64,000 bases of DNA from JABDGM01 sp963738665. Lineage in GTDB: Bacteria; Planctomycetota; Planctomycetia; Pirellulales; Lacipirellulaceae. Numbering within the stretch: position 1 is the stretch's first letter; every line of letters begins with the position of its first letter. The stretch is from assembly GCA_963738665.1 (NCBI GenBank), contig CAVTXL010000002.1, positions 930,001 through 994,000 on the forward strand. Reading direction: 5' to 3'. Made by a program: the position numbers and the translations under genes. Positions 1-9,950 of this stretch are shown here, one piece after another. Below the pieces are notes generated by a model. That model made no database searches and was not told the DNA's origin. It saw nothing but the letters and a program-made list of their open reading frames with translations.

Positions 1-1181
1 AGCCATTCGAGCTGGAATCGATTCGCCCGCTGCATCATCACAACACGTTCCTTGGCTTCCTGACAGAAACCGGATTGTTCGGACTGGCCGCCTATGTCGC
101 GTTGCTAACGGCTTGGGGCCGACACGCCTGTCGGCTGGCGACGCTGGGGGCGTCCGCCGACCGGCGATCCGTGCGGGCGATTGGCGTCCTGATGTTGGCC
201 CTGTTGGCCAACTATGTCTGTTCAGCCGTGTTTCACGATCTCACGCTCGTCCCGACGCAACACTGGCTGCTGTTCGTGTTCGCCGCAATGACGGTCAACA
301 TGGAGCAACAATCTTGCGGCCGGGCGGTGAAACGTGAGACGCGAAGGAAATCGTTTGCCGCCAACTCGCCAAATGCGATCGCCCCATCGAAGTGGTCGGG
401 CCTCGGCGACGTGGTCAAGTTGTTCGGCATGAGCGTTTCACGCGTGACGATGCCCGAAGCCGTGCAGCAAGTTCTTGAATGGTGCCGAGCACCGCGTGGA
501 ACGACCTGCCGATACGTCGTGACGCCCAACCTCAACCACGCCGTGATGTTCCAGCATCGTGGCGATCTTCGAGCCGCGTATGCCGACGCATCGCTGACAG
601 TCGCGGACGGCGCACCGCTCGTCATCGTTTCGCGCTGGCTGAGCGCCTTTCGCTCGAAGCTCTCCCTGCCCGAACGAGTCGCCGGCAGCGACCTGGTGCC
701 AAAACTACTTGCCGCGAACGACCCCAGTCGGCCGCTGCGAGTGTTTCTGCTCGGCGCCGCCCCGGGCGTAGCCAAGGCTGCCGCGCGCCGCATTCAAGCA
801 GAGCGACAGGGCGTTCACGTTGTCGCCACGTATTCGCCGCCGCCAGGCTTTGAGCACGACCCGCTGGAGAACTCGATCATACTAAAGGCGATTGCCGCCA
901 CGGAGCCCGACCTGCTCGTTATCGGCCTCGGCGCGCCGAAACAAGAGGTGTGGGTCCACCGCCAGCGCCGCGAATTGCGGGCCAAGGTCGCAATCTGTGC
1001 CGGTGCGACCATCGATTTTCTGGCCGGCGAGAAGCGCCGCGCTCCGAAATGGATGCGCCGCGCCGGCCTGGAGTGGGCCCACCGGATCTCGACCGAGCCG
1101 CGGCGCCTGACTGGCCGCTATCTCCGCGACGCCTGCCGCTTGCCGCAGCTCGTTTGGCGAGAAATGGCGTCGCCGCGCTGA
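1..1181 (+). CDS. O-antigen ligase C-terminus fused to WecG/TagA/CpsF glycosyltransferase (5' partial)
   Basis: The reading frame is open from the left edge of the window, so the start is missing. The first ~90 visible residues look like the end of an O-antigen ligase/polymerase: a His-rich loop followed by HNTFLGFLTETGLFGL, then hydrophobic helices to about base 290. With no stop, the frame continues into a complete WecG/TagA/CpsF domain from about base 415: GMSVSRVTMPEAV, then TPNLNHAVM, the ADGAPLVI active-site region, LLGAAPGVA and GLGAPKQEVW. In this family the domain transfers ManNAc or a similar sugar to a lipid-linked acceptor on the cytoplasmic face. One polypeptide would thus join polymer ligation and sugar transfer. 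A start at the ATG at 300 for a free-standing transferase cannot be excluded. Family calls are firm; the fusion is read directly but depends on base accuracy. Confidence 0.85.
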   Translation, partial: PFELESIRPLHHHNTFLGFLTETGLFGLAAYVALLTAWGRHACRLATLGASADRRSVRAIGVLMLALLANYVCSAVFHDLTLVPTQHWLLFVFAAMTVNMEQQSCGRAVKRETRRKSFAANSPNAIAPSKWSGLGDVVKLFGMSVSRVTMPEAVQQVLEWCRAPRGTTCRYVVTPNLNHAVMFQHRGDLRAAYADASLTVADGAPLVIVSRWLSAFRSKLSLPERVAGSDLVPKLLAANDPSRPLRVFLLGAAPGVAKAAARRIQAERQGVHVVATYSPPPGFEHDPLENSIILKAIAATEPDLLVIGLGAPKQEVWVHRQRRELRAKVAICAGATIDFLAGEKRRAPKWMRRAGLEWAHRISTEPRRLTGRYLRDACRLPQLVWREMASPR

Positions 1182-1333
1182 GCGCTCAACCCAGAACCAT
1201 TCTGAAAGGGGGACAGGCAAGTCTTGCTCTGCGGACTACGCAAGATGAGCCAGTCCCCGACGGTTCTGGGATAAACGCTGAGCCGGCAGGCTTCGCCTTG
1301 ACTCGCCCGCCGCGGCGGCCGACGATTCTGTGC

Positions 1334-2644
1334 ATGCAAAATGGCCATTTATTGATCGTTGCCGTTGACGGACTGCGAGCGTCCGCCCTGGGCGCCTACG
1401 GCAACACAACTTTTCCGACGCCGGCGCTCGATCGATTTGCCGCCCAGAGTGCACTATTGGACTTTTGCTTCGCGCCGTCTGTCGAGATGCCGGCGGTGTA
1501 TCGCTCGCTGTGGCATTCCTCTCATCCGCTGCGGGAGTCCGGCTACGCCACCAACCGTCCATCGCTGCCGCGCTTGTTCGGCGAGCACGGCTATGACACA
1601 ACGCTTGTGACCGATGACCAGTCTTTGCTGGAAATCCACGGCACCGCCAATTTTCATCAAGCGATTCTTACCCCGCCGTCGCTGCCGGACGTTTTTGCCG
1701 CGGCCAGCGAAGTCGTATCGCGGTTCGCCGCCGACGGCCGTCTTCGGCCCCAGCTTGTCTGGCTTCACGCCCGAGGTATGTACGGCCCGTGGCAAGCGCC
1801 CAGCGAGTGGCAAGAGTCGCTGCTGGACGAAGACGATCCGCCGCCGCTGGCTGTCAGTGAGCCACCGGACATCATTCTTAACGACAGCGACGATCCTGAT
1901 CTGCCGTTTCGCTGCGCTTCGGCTTACGCGGCTGAGGTAATGCTGCTGGACCGATGTTGGAAAGAATTGATGGCCGTCGTGGACGACGGTCAAGCGAGTG
2001 AGTGGCTAGTGATGCTGCTCGGCGTCCGCGGATTTCCGCTGGGTGAGCACGCGCGGATCGGCGGCATCGATCGTCGGCTTTACAGCGAGCAATTGCACGT
2101 CCCGTGGCTCATGCGATTTCCCGACAACCGCGGGCGACTGTCGCGATACGATCGCCTGACGGCACATCTCGATCTGCTGCCGACGCTCTTGGCATGGCAC
2201 GAACAGCGGTGCGCAGAGAGCAAGCAGCAGCGAGCGGCAGGCGAGACACCGGAAACGGACGGCTTTCGTGCGGCGGGGTACGATTTGGGTGACGGGCTCA
2301 ATTTGCTCCACTTGCTTGACGGGCGGCAGCCGGCTTGGCGCGACGTGTTGTTGTCAGCGAGCGAATCGGCGGCCGGCCTCCGCACACCGGGCTGGACGCT
2401 GCGGGTCGACTTAGCAGCAGCGGCGGCCGAGCTGTTCGTGCGGCCCGACGACCGCTGGGAAGCCAATGACGTGGCTGCTCGTTGTCCAGAAATCGCGGCC
2501 GAACTCCGGGCGGCCGTAACTTCAATTTCCCTGCAAATACAGCAAGGCCATCCCATGCCGCTATCATTGCCTGCGGCGGCTGGCACCCCCCCGACTGAAA
2601 TTGATTTGGGTTCACGCTTTGCCCGGCACCATCCTCGTCGATAG
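1334..2644 (+). CDS. Sulfatase/alkaline-phosphatase-superfamily protein, active site apparently degenerate
   Basis: 436 aa. The ATG at 1334 is chosen because homology begins at once: LLIVAVDGLRASALGAYG matches the first metal-binding strand of sulfatases, and the C-terminal half has the superfamily pattern LLGVRGFPLGEHARIGG, LHVPWLMRFP and LTAHLDLLPTLLAW. Sulfatases carry C/S-x-P-x-R about 35 residues after the first strand. Here that stretch reads APSVEMPAVYRS, with no Cys or Ser in the right context. The Asp-His normally before the GEH-like turn is replaced by Val-Arg. The protein probably keeps the fold but may not hydrolyse sulfate esters in the usual way. No signal peptide is evident. 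The gene lies between the glycosyltransferase and a large exported protein, which fits an envelope-polymer role, but no substrate can be named. Confidence 0.75.
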   Translation: MQNGHLLIVAVDGLRASALGAYGNTTFPTPALDRFAAQSALLDFCFAPSVEMPAVYRSLWHSSHPLRESGYATNRPSLPRLFGEHGYDTTLVTDDQSLLEIHGTANFHQAILTPPSLPDVFAAASEVVSRFAADGRLRPQLVWLHARGMYGPWQAPSEWQESLLDEDDPPPLAVSEPPDIILNDSDDPDLPFRCASAYAAEVMLLDRCWKELMAVVDDGQASEWLVMLLGVRGFPLGEHARIGGIDRRLYSEQLHVPWLMRFPDNRGRLSRYDRLTAHLDLLPTLLAWHEQRCAESKQQRAAGETPETDGFRAAGYDLGDGLNLLHLLDGRQPAWRDVLLSASESAAGLRTPGWTLRVDLAAAAAELFVRPDDRWEANDVAARCPEIAAELRAAVTSISLQIQQGHPMPLSLPAAAGTPPTEIDLGSRFARHHPRR

Positions 2645-2836
2645 CGTGCCAGCACGATGCTAGCCGCTCTGGCTGAATTAACGCCGGATTCATACAATCC
2701 GCCGCTTTTGCTCGCGTCGGCAAAGTCTTGCAGCAGCTAGACTTAGCCGCGCGCCGACGTCTTCGAACCGAGCTGGCAGCAACTTGAGTCTCGCTGCTGC
2801 CTGCGCTCATTGACTACCAACGACAGCGATCACGCC

Positions 2837-5800
2837 ATGGTCGGACACGGACGTCCGTCATCGTCGAGTTTGCGCGCAACTCGCGCGGGCGCTGCCGCTC
2901 TCACTGGCAGACTGCCGTGGGGTCGTTTCCAATTCGCTGCCGGGCGTGTGATTCTTGCGGCGGCAATCACTGCGTCGCTTGTTTTCGGGGCGGGAGGATT
3001 GTGTGCTCAAACTCAGCCGCCAGACAATTCGGCGGCACGCACGGTGCGCCTGCGGGTCGCCTGGGGCGGCGGCGATGAAGTCCAGCGATGGTCGGGCCAA
3101 GTCGCGCTCAGCGAGGGCACGTTCTCGAACATCCAGTTGCTCGGCATGGAGTTCGATTCGGCCAGTGGAATTTGGCAAGAAGGCAACGTAATTCACATCG
3201 ACGCCCTGCGGCCGCATCGCTTTGACGGTTTTGACGTCACCGTGAATGCGGCCGACTCCGCCCGCCTCGTCGTAGAGCTCAATGCGGCCGGCCCGGGCCC
3301 GCCGCTGTCGCTCGACGTGCCGCTCGCCGAAGCGGCCCGACAACTGATTGAACGGCGATTGGACGACAAGCACAGTCAGCTACGAATCCAGCGTTCGCCA
3401 AATGATTTGCTGCATATCGAAACGGATCGCCGGTCGCTCATTTATTCACCCGCCGAACAATGCGACTTCAAATTGCGTCTGAGCGCATTCGATTTTACGC
3501 CCGGCGGCACGATCGACGTCGCGACTTCGCTCAGCAGGGCCCGAGGGGGCGAGGTGTTGTGGAGCGACCAGCAGCCGCGCGTGCCGCTGCCGACCAGCGG
3601 CGATTTTACTGCGGCCGTCTCCGTGCCGCTGCCGCGCGACGAGGGGGTCTACACGCTGCACTTGACACTCACCCATCCGCCGGGACTGCGCAGCCGTTTT
3701 CTGCCCATCGGCGGCGAGAAGCCTCTCGCCGAGCGCTCGTTCCAGGTGGTGGTCGTCGACGCGAACGCGAAGCAAAGCCCTTCGACCGCCGAAACAATCT
3801 GGAAGCCCGTGCTGGAAATCGACCCGGCCAACCCGCGCTGGTGGCAGTCGCTGCCGAGTTTTATCCAACGGTTGCCCGGCGTTCCCCGCGGTCCGCTAGG
3901 CAGCATCGCGGCCAAGGCGGTCGATTTGCCGACCGGCCGCTACATCGAGCTGCCGGCCTCGTCCACGCGCAGCGAGCCCCACTGGCAGGCATATCCTCTG
4001 CCGGTCGAGCGGATCGGCGAACCGCACCTCCTGGAAGTGGAATATCCTGCCGATGAGGAGCAACATTTCGGCCTAAGCATTGTCGAGCCGAACGCGGCCG
4101 GCCGCGTGGTGCCCATCGGGCGCGACTCGGGCGTCTACGTCGACGGCCTCGGCCGTGGGGAGCAGACCGAGCGCCACACCCACCGCGTGGTTTTTTGGCC
4201 GCGCACGAATTCGCCGCTGCTGTTGGTCACGAACATGCACCCCGCGGCCGCGGCGCACTACGGAGTGATTCGCGTCAAGCGCGCGTCGGGCCCACTTGCC
4301 GCCGCTGGTCAGCAGCCGCCCTGGCAGAACGCCCAGCGCCTGGTAACAGCCTACTTGGCGCGTCCTCTTGTGCCGGAAACTTTTGGCGCCAGCGAGGGTC
4401 TCGATACCCCGACGGGCCAAAGCGTCGACGACTATCAGACATTTTTCGAATCGGCCCAGCGCCTGGCCGCGTACCTGCCGTTCGCCGGCTACAACGGCGC
4501 CGTCGTCAGCGTACTGGCCGACGGCAGTGCGATCTACCCAAGCCGCTACGTGCAGTCGACGCCGCTCTACAACACGGGCCTCATGGTCGCGGGCGGCAAC
4601 GACCTGCCGCCGGTCGACGCGCTGGAGCTGCTCCTGCGCCGCTTTGACGAACAAGGGCTCGCCCTGCTGCCTTCGTTGCAACTGGCCGCGCCGCTGCCGG
4701 CCCTCGAATTGCTGCGACGGCGTTCGAATCCACAGCAGTCCGGCATCGAATGGGTGGGGCCCGAAGGCCGCACCTGGCTGGAGAGCCAACAGAACGCCCG
4801 CGCCCTGGCGCCGTATTACAACCTGCTGAACGAAAGCGTACAACAATCCATGCTTGATGTGGCCGGCGAACTTGTGACACGATATGGGCAGCACGCGTCG
4901 CTGGCCGGGATCGCCGTCCAACTCTCCGGCGACGGCTACGGCGAGCTGCCGGGGCCGTCGTGGGGGCTCGATGATGCGACCGTCACGCAGTTCCAGCGCG
5001 ATACGGGCGTCCGACTGGCGGTGCCCGAAGGACCGAATCGATTTGCGGTGCGGCGGGACGCGCTCCTCGGCCCATACGCCGACGCCTGGCGCGAGTGGCG
5101 GGCCGCCCGCGTGACGCAGTTCTACGCCCGGCTGGCCGCTCTCGTGCAAAATGGGGCGCCCCAGCGCCGCCTGCTGCTGACCACCGAGGAAATGTTCACC
5201 GCGACCCGCACGCAATCGCTCTTGCAGCCGAATGTGCTGGCTGGCGTTCGGCTCGATCGCTTGATGCTGGACCTCGGCATCGACCGCCAGCGGCTGGAAA
5301 AGATTCCCGGTGTCGTGTTCTGTCCGTCCCAGTATATCGAACCAATGCTGCCGCTGGTCGATCGCGCCATCGACCTCGAAATCAACGAGGCCACAGCCGC
5401 CGTTGTATGCCGAAAAATCGCCGCCCGAGGGCGTCGTCTTGTTTCATCGGCCGCTTCGCCAGCGATTGGCGTCATTCGATGAGAAGGGGCCATGGAAAAG
5501 CTCTACGTGGCTTGTGAGCCAGCCGGCGCCGGATGCATCTGTGGCGCGCCGCCGCTTCGCGTCGTTGTTGGCCCAAGGCGGGCCGGCGATTGTCGTTGAC
5601 GGCGGCGAACTGCTTCCCCTAGGTCAGGAAGAGGCGACTCGGCACGTGCTGCGAGCCATTCAGTTGCTGCCGCCGGGGGCTAGTGCGTCTGCTCTCACGA
5701 GTCAGCCGGTTACCGTGAGGACGTACCAGTCGTCCGGCGATACGCTGCTTGTCGTTGTCAACGACAGCCCCTGGCGGACCGACGCCGAAATGACACTGGA

Positions 5801-6831
5801 TGTGGCGGCCGACGCGCAAGTGGATCGCCTGGCCGCCGGACGAACATCGGGCTCACCCGACGATAAAGAGCCTCACTCGTTTTCGAGGGGCACACAAATC
5901 TGGGCCTTGCATTTGGACGCTTACGATGTGGAAACGATTCGGTTACGGCCCGGCGGTGTGCGGCGTATCGGATGTGAGCGCGAAGGTGAGCGAAGCCGCC
6001 CAAGACGAGCTGAAATCGCAAGTGACGGCCGTGACGGAACGCAACTTAAGGGCTCATCGCATCAGCAGCCGCTTGGCGAACGGCGGCTTTGAGCCGCTGG
6101 GCAGCAATCCGTTGGGCGGATGGCATTTTGCCAAAGGGCCCGGCCAAACGGCCGACCTCGACGCGACCAATCCGCACGGCGGCAAGACAAGCTTGTTCCT
6201 TTCCAGTGGCGGACAGTTCGCGACCGTCGAGAGCGAATTGATGCCCACGTCGCCAACCGGCCAGCTATTTCTCACCGCCTGGCTGCGCGGCGAAAATCTG
6301 TCGCCCAATACCGAGCTTCGCATGGTCCTTCAGACGGAGGGAGGCGAAACTTCTTATCGCAACTCGGCCGCCGTCGGCCCGCGGCAGGCGGGGCAGCCGC
6401 TCGGCAATCAGTGGCAGCACAACGGCTTTTGGGTGCAAGACCTGCCGCTCGATTCCCAGGGAAAAATGCGCGTCAAGTTCGAGCTGGACGGCGCCGGCGA
6501 GGTTTGGATTGACGACGTGGTGCTCTACGAGTTGCTATTTCCCTTCTCCGACCACGAATACGAGAATTCGACTGCCGAAAAGACGAAGCTCCTGCTGCTA
6601 CGGAACGCATTGCAAACGAGCTTGGCTGACGGCCAAGTGGCAGCGTGCGCGCATCTATTGGATAATTACTGGTTGCGATTCTTGACGGCCTACACTCCCC
6701 GGGCCGAGTTGCAACCGGCCGTCGCGCAGCAAGCAACGGTAACCCAGCCTAACGCGGCCCCACCAGCGAAGCCGGCGGAACCGCCGGCCGAAACCAAAAC
6801 CGGTTGGCGTCAACTGTGGCCCTGGCGATAA
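2837..6831 (+). CDS. Very large exported protein with family-10-like glycosidase TIM-barrel region (two frame breaks)
   Basis: Reconstructed as one protein of about 1,330 aa. Reading starts in one frame (to ~5400), moves by +1 near 5395-5410 and by +1 again near 5950-5970, and resumes recognisable sequence each time. An ATG lies at 2837, but the export signal (ILAAAITASLVFGAGGLCAQ) begins at a GTG at 2948, which is an equally good start. After beta-rich N-terminal domains, residues ~520-900 look like the TIM barrel of family-10-like glycoside hydrolases: FAGYNGAVVSVLADGSAIYP, RRFDEQGLALLPSL and ELVTRYGQHASLAGIAVQL. The last ~300 residues resemble a carbohydrate-binding jelly roll (LANGGFEPLG ... 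WIDDVVLYEL) with a Pro/Ala tail. It is probably periplasmic or surface polysaccharide-related. The substrate is unknown. The frame breaks could be sequencing indels or real decay. Confidence 0.65.
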
Positions 6832-7997
6832 GCACGCAACCATAGTCGATCGCCGAACACAGTCTTCAATTTGCGATTTGCAGCTTGCAATTTGCATTTT
6901 GCGATCGACATGCCGCAGCGGCGCGGCTGGGGAGGCCGTGGCCAGCGGATTTGGTTCCTCGACCAGCGGATGCACGCCTGCTCCGTCGACTGCATACCAT
7001 TTACGAGCACAGATCGCCACGCTCCCGGTTGCCGTACACCGCAGAAATCCGCCCGCACCTCGAGATGCTGCGGATGAAGCTGGGCATACTTGATAGCAAA
7101 CTTCCGCATGTCGGGCAAGCACCGCTCGGGGCCGTAGACCTCTTCGGCCAGGCGGTAATGTTCGCGGATCACGTCCCGCTGCTCGTGCAGCGTCGGCGGG
7201 GCGGGGAGCGGCTGGCCGTCGGCTAAGGCGCGGGCCTGGGCGAAAATCCACGGGTTGCCGATCGCCCCGCGGGCGACCGTGACGCCGTCGACGCCACTGT
7301 AGGCGATCATGTCCAAACACGCCCGGGCGGTAAATAGATCTCCGCTGCCGAGGACGACGCGATCGCCCGCGTGCCGTTTCAACTCGCGCAAAAACTCCCA
7401 TCGCGAAGGTCCGTTGTAGCGCTGTTGGACGGTTCGCCCATGTACCGTAATGGCCGCGACGCCGCGGGCGTACGCGCCGTCGAAGATCTCAAAAAACTTC
7501 GCGCGGCTGGCGGGCGAATCGTCGATCCCGCGGCGCATTTTCAGCGTCACGGGAATTTCGGGCGGCACGGCGTCGCGGACTCGACTGATGATTTCCAGTG
7601 CCACGCCTGGCTGGCTCAAATGAAAGCCGCCCCGGCAGCGGCCGAGCACCTTTTTCACCGGGCAGCCGAAGTTGATGTCGATGACGTCGAAGCCGTGTTC
7701 GACCAGCCGCTGGGCGGCCGGGGCGAATTGCTCCGGCTCGGCCCCCATCAACTGCCCGCCGGTCGGATGCTCGTCGTCGGCGATGATCATGAAGTGCCGG
7801 TTCTTGCGCCGCGGCTTCAGTTCCAGGATGAACTTGTCGAGCATCACCTCGCACAGCGTGTACGGCGCGCCGAGCCGACGGGCGATGAGTCGCATCGGCA
7901 GGTCGCTGTAGCCCGACAAGGCCGCTTGCACGACGGGAAAATCCAGCCACAGTGGGCCGATCGATAGTGGCTTTAGCGCTTGAGGCATGTGTCTCAT
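6810..7997 (-). CDS. dus: tRNA-dihydrouridine synthase (Dus family)
   Basis: 395 aa FMN-dependent TIM-barrel enzyme that reduces uridines in the tRNA D-loop. The conserved order is present: VVQAALSGYSDLPMR at the N-terminus, DINFGCPVKKVLG with the catalytic Cys, VTLKMRRGID, ITVHGRTVQQRYNGP, and VARGAIGNPWIF for flavin phosphate binding. The helical C-terminal domain (PDMRKFAIKYAQLHPQH) is recognisable to about residue 340. The last ~55 residues match nothing known: they are translated from a 7-bp-period repeat (6867-6901) and the bases beyond it, and the stop lies 22 bp inside the convergent upstream gene. The natural stop may have been lost to a substitution or an indel, leaving a repeat-derived tail. 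A second Met four codons in (7988) could also start translation. Confidence 0.88.
   Translation of the reverse strand: MRHMPQALKPLSIGPLWLDFPVVQAALSGYSDLPMRLIARRLGAPYTLCEVMLDKFILELKPRRKNRHFMIIADDEHPTGGQLMGAEPEQFAPAAQRLVEHGFDVIDINFGCPVKKVLGRCRGGFHLSQPGVALEIISRVRDAVPPEIPVTLKMRRGIDDSPASRAKFFEIFDGAYARGVAAITVHGRTVQQRYNGPSRWEFLRELKRHAGDRVVLGSGDLFTARACLDMIAYSGVDGVTVARGAIGNPWIFAQARALADGQPLPAPPTLHEQRDVIREHYRLAEEVYGPERCLPDMRKFAIKYAQLHPQHLEVRADFCGVRQPGAWRSVLVNGMQSTEQACIRWSRNQIRWPRPPQPRRCGMSIAKCKLQAANRKLKTVFGDRLWLRAYRQGHS
6867..6901. repeat. 7-bp-period tandem repeat (CAATTTG-like, 5 units)
   Basis: Five consecutive heptamers CAATTTG, CGATTTG, CAGCTTG, CAATTTG, CATTTTG. They lie where the dus reading frame runs past its expected end and encode part of its odd C-terminal tail. 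This is one member of the dispersed heptad family described under findings. Confidence 0.85.
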
Positions 7998-8042
7998 TGT
8001 GCCGGCGACGAGTCGTCAGCGTCAATCGCGGTTCGAGTGTCG

Positions 8043-9239
8043 TCATCTCGCTTCGCGGGATGACTTCCGCTCGTGGAGCGCAGCGAACGACATTTCGTTT
8101 TCATGCGCCGGGCCGAATCCAGCCTGCAAAGCATGCTCGATTTCGGCGCTCACATCTCCGTCGGCCTCGACGCCACGCCGTTCAACAAGTGCCGTGCGTG
8201 CAGATGCTTCCCGATAGTTCCCCAGCGCCCATGCGCAAGCACCGCGAACCAGCGGCTCGGTGTCTTGCAGACCCTTCGCAAGTGCCGGCACGGCCCGCGG
8301 CGTCGGTCGATTTCCCAACACGATCGCCGCATTGCGCAACAGCCCACGACGCCGCGGCCGCCACAGTGGCGTGTGGCGAAAGCGAGCAAGAAACGCGGCG
8401 TCGTCCAAGTCGAACAGCGACGCCAAATCCAGCGGGTTGTTTTCAACTTGCGGGGCGAAGTCGGCTTCTTTGCTGGCAGGCACGTGCGAATTCCAAGGGC
8501 AAACGTCCTGACAAACGTCGCAGCCAAACACCCAGTCGCCGATGCCGCGGCGCAGTTCCACCGGCACGGCCTCACGCAACTCGATCGTCAAGTAACTGAT
8601 GCACCGCGACGCATCAAGCACATGCGGCCGTGGAAACGCGCCGGTCGGGCACGCGTCGAGACACGCCCGGCAGGTACCGCAATGATCGGTTGCCTGCTGC
8701 GCGTCGTAGGCAAGTTCAACGTCGGTCAGTAACGCGGCCAGAAAGAACCAACTCCCCACGCTGCGGTTCAAGAGCAGCGTGTGCTTGCCGATCCAGCCGA
8801 GCCCGGCCAGTTGCGCGAGCTCTCGCTCCATGAGCGGCGCCGTATCGACTACGCCGCGGACCCGCGCCGCCGGCACGCGATCGATAAGGAATTGGCCCAG
8901 CCCATCGAGGCGGCTCCGAATCAGATCATGGTAGTCCGCCTTGCCCCAGGCATACCGCGACACTCGTCCTGTCCCCGGCGTGGTCGTCGCCGGATCAGCC
9001 GTCCGATAGTTCATCGCCAGCATCACAATGCTGCGGGCGCCGTACAGCACGTGGCCCGGGTCGCGGTAGGCCTCTCGCCGGCCGGCCAGGTAATGCATCT
9101 CGCCTGCGTAGCCGGCGGCCAGCCACTGGTCGAGTCGTTCACCGCCCGGCGGCGCAGCGGCAGGCGTCACACCCGACAGGGAAAATCCCAAATCGGCCGC
9201 CCGCCCCTTTAATTCGCCCGTAAGAGACTCTCGACCCAT
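8043..9239 (-). CDS. queG: Epoxyqueuosine reductase QueG
   Basis: 398 aa. It catalyses the last step of queuosine biosynthesis, the cobalamin-dependent reduction of epoxyqueuosine in tRNA. The sequence shows the N-terminal domain (LDQWLAAGYAGEMHYL, the family signature), GRVSRYAWGKADYHD, GWIGKHTLLLNRSVGSWFFL, and two 4Fe-4S motifs (CGTCRACLDACPTGAF and CDVCQDVCPWN). The C-terminal third has HEAT-like helical repeats (LLRNAAIVLGNR, VPALAKGLQDTEPLVRGACA), typical of full-length QueG, which use them to grip tRNA. The ATG at 9239 is the first start and matches the usual N-terminus. It follows dus on the same strand (45 bp between their coding ends), pairing two D-loop/anticodon modification enzymes. 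No other queuosine genes are in the window. Confidence 0.95.
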   Translation of the reverse strand: MGRESLTGELKGRAADLGFSLSGVTPAAAPPGGERLDQWLAAGYAGEMHYLAGRREAYRDPGHVLYGARSIVMLAMNYRTADPATTTPGTGRVSRYAWGKADYHDLIRSRLDGLGQFLIDRVPAARVRGVVDTAPLMERELAQLAGLGWIGKHTLLLNRSVGSWFFLAALLTDVELAYDAQQATDHCGTCRACLDACPTGAFPRPHVLDASRCISYLTIELREAVPVELRRGIGDWVFGCDVCQDVCPWNSHVPASKEADFAPQVENNPLDLASLFDLDDAAFLARFRHTPLWRPRRRGLLRNAAIVLGNRPTPRAVPALAKGLQDTEPLVRGACAWALGNYREASARTALVERRGVEADGDVSAEIEHALQAGFGPAHENEMSFAALHERKSSREAR

Positions 9240-9361
9240 GCCGCCATTTTAGGCCCCCGGCAGGCCCGGCGGGAATCGAGTTGAAACCCCCGACGCCGGT
9301 AATTAGCCTGAAGATAGGTACAAATCTCCTTCGGCAGAATGACTCTTTGAGGAACGATGCG

Positions 9362-9874
9362 ATGAAACGGCGAATCTTGCTCCTCGTGGCACTGGCCACG
9401 GCATTGTGCGTACTTCCCACCGATTTGCTTGCCGCCGGCGGCGGACGCGGTCGTGTCGGCATCCGCTCACGCGGGGGGCCGACTTTCACCGGCGGATTTG
9501 GCCTCGGCCGCGGCGTTGGCTTCGGCCTCAGTAACGGAATCGATGGCTATAGCGATATTTACGGATTGGCCGAGTTGTACCGCGAGCTCTACAACAATCT
9601 GCCCTACTTCTCGCTCCACCCGCCCGTTTATTACAGCTATCCGGTGCCGCGGACCTACGGCTACAGCCCATTCGCCTATCCGGGCGACGTCATGACCCCG
9701 GAGATCATCGAGCCGGTGCAGCCGGTCACGATCATCAATCCGCACGTGAAGAGCAATGCCGAGCCTGCAGCCAAGGCGGCTCAGGACAAAGCCGCCGCGG
9801 TGGCGCCGCAGATTCAGCCGTTGGTGATCTACAATCCGTTCGTGACGCCTCGAAACGTGGCCCAGGCCGAATAG
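9362..9874 (+). CDS. Small exported Gly/Pro/Tyr-rich protein
   Basis: 170 aa. The ATG at 9362 starts a clear signal peptide (MKRRILLLVALATALCVLPT, cleavage after the following LLAA). The mature part opens with a Gly/Arg-rich stretch, then a Tyr/Pro-rich segment (SLHPPVYYSYPVPRTYGYSP), and ends with an Ala/Lys-rich linker and the motif LVIYNPFVTP. The motif NPF also opens the lipoprotein encoded downstream, so the two may belong to one family of planctomycete exported proteins. No enzymatic motif or membrane anchor is visible. A Rho-independent terminator follows directly. Envelope or matrix function is only a guess; the coding call rests on the signal peptide and terminator. Confidence 0.75.
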   Translation: MKRRILLLVALATALCVLPTDLLAAGGGRGRVGIRSRGGPTFTGGFGLGRGVGFGLSNGIDGYSDIYGLAELYRELYNNLPYFSLHPPVYYSYPVPRTYGYSPFAYPGDVMTPEIIEPVQPVTIINPHVKSNAEPAAKAAQDKAAAVAPQIQPLVIYNPFVTPRNVAQAE

Positions 9875-9916
9875 CGATAGCAGCTCGCAGCCGCACTCGC
9901 TACTATTCATACCACT

Positions 9917-9950
9917 GCCCGCGCTGCCATCTGGCGGCGCGGGCGTTTTT
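9917..9950 (+). terminator. Rho-independent terminator after the small exported protein
   Basis: A 12-bp GC-rich stem (GCCCGCGCTGCC at 9917-9928 with GGCGGCGCGGGC at 9933-9944, one G-T wobble) with a 4-base loop, followed by GTTTTTATTT. It lies 42 bp after the stop codon at 9874. Confidence 0.9.

Noticed and set aside
950..1333. N-terminal extension of the sulfatase-like gene back to base 950
   Set aside because: It lies inside the glycosyltransferase gene, shows no homology and contains no better start; the conserved strand begins right after the ATG at 1334.
4073..5215. 380-residue minus-strand frame opposite the large exported protein
   Set aside because: Antisense shadow caused by high GC; no domain pattern, whereas the plus strand shows a recognisable barrel.
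5390..5970. Programmed frameshifting in the large exported protein
   Set aside because: No slippery heptamer or downstream structure is seen at either site, and similar breaks occur in many unrelated genes.
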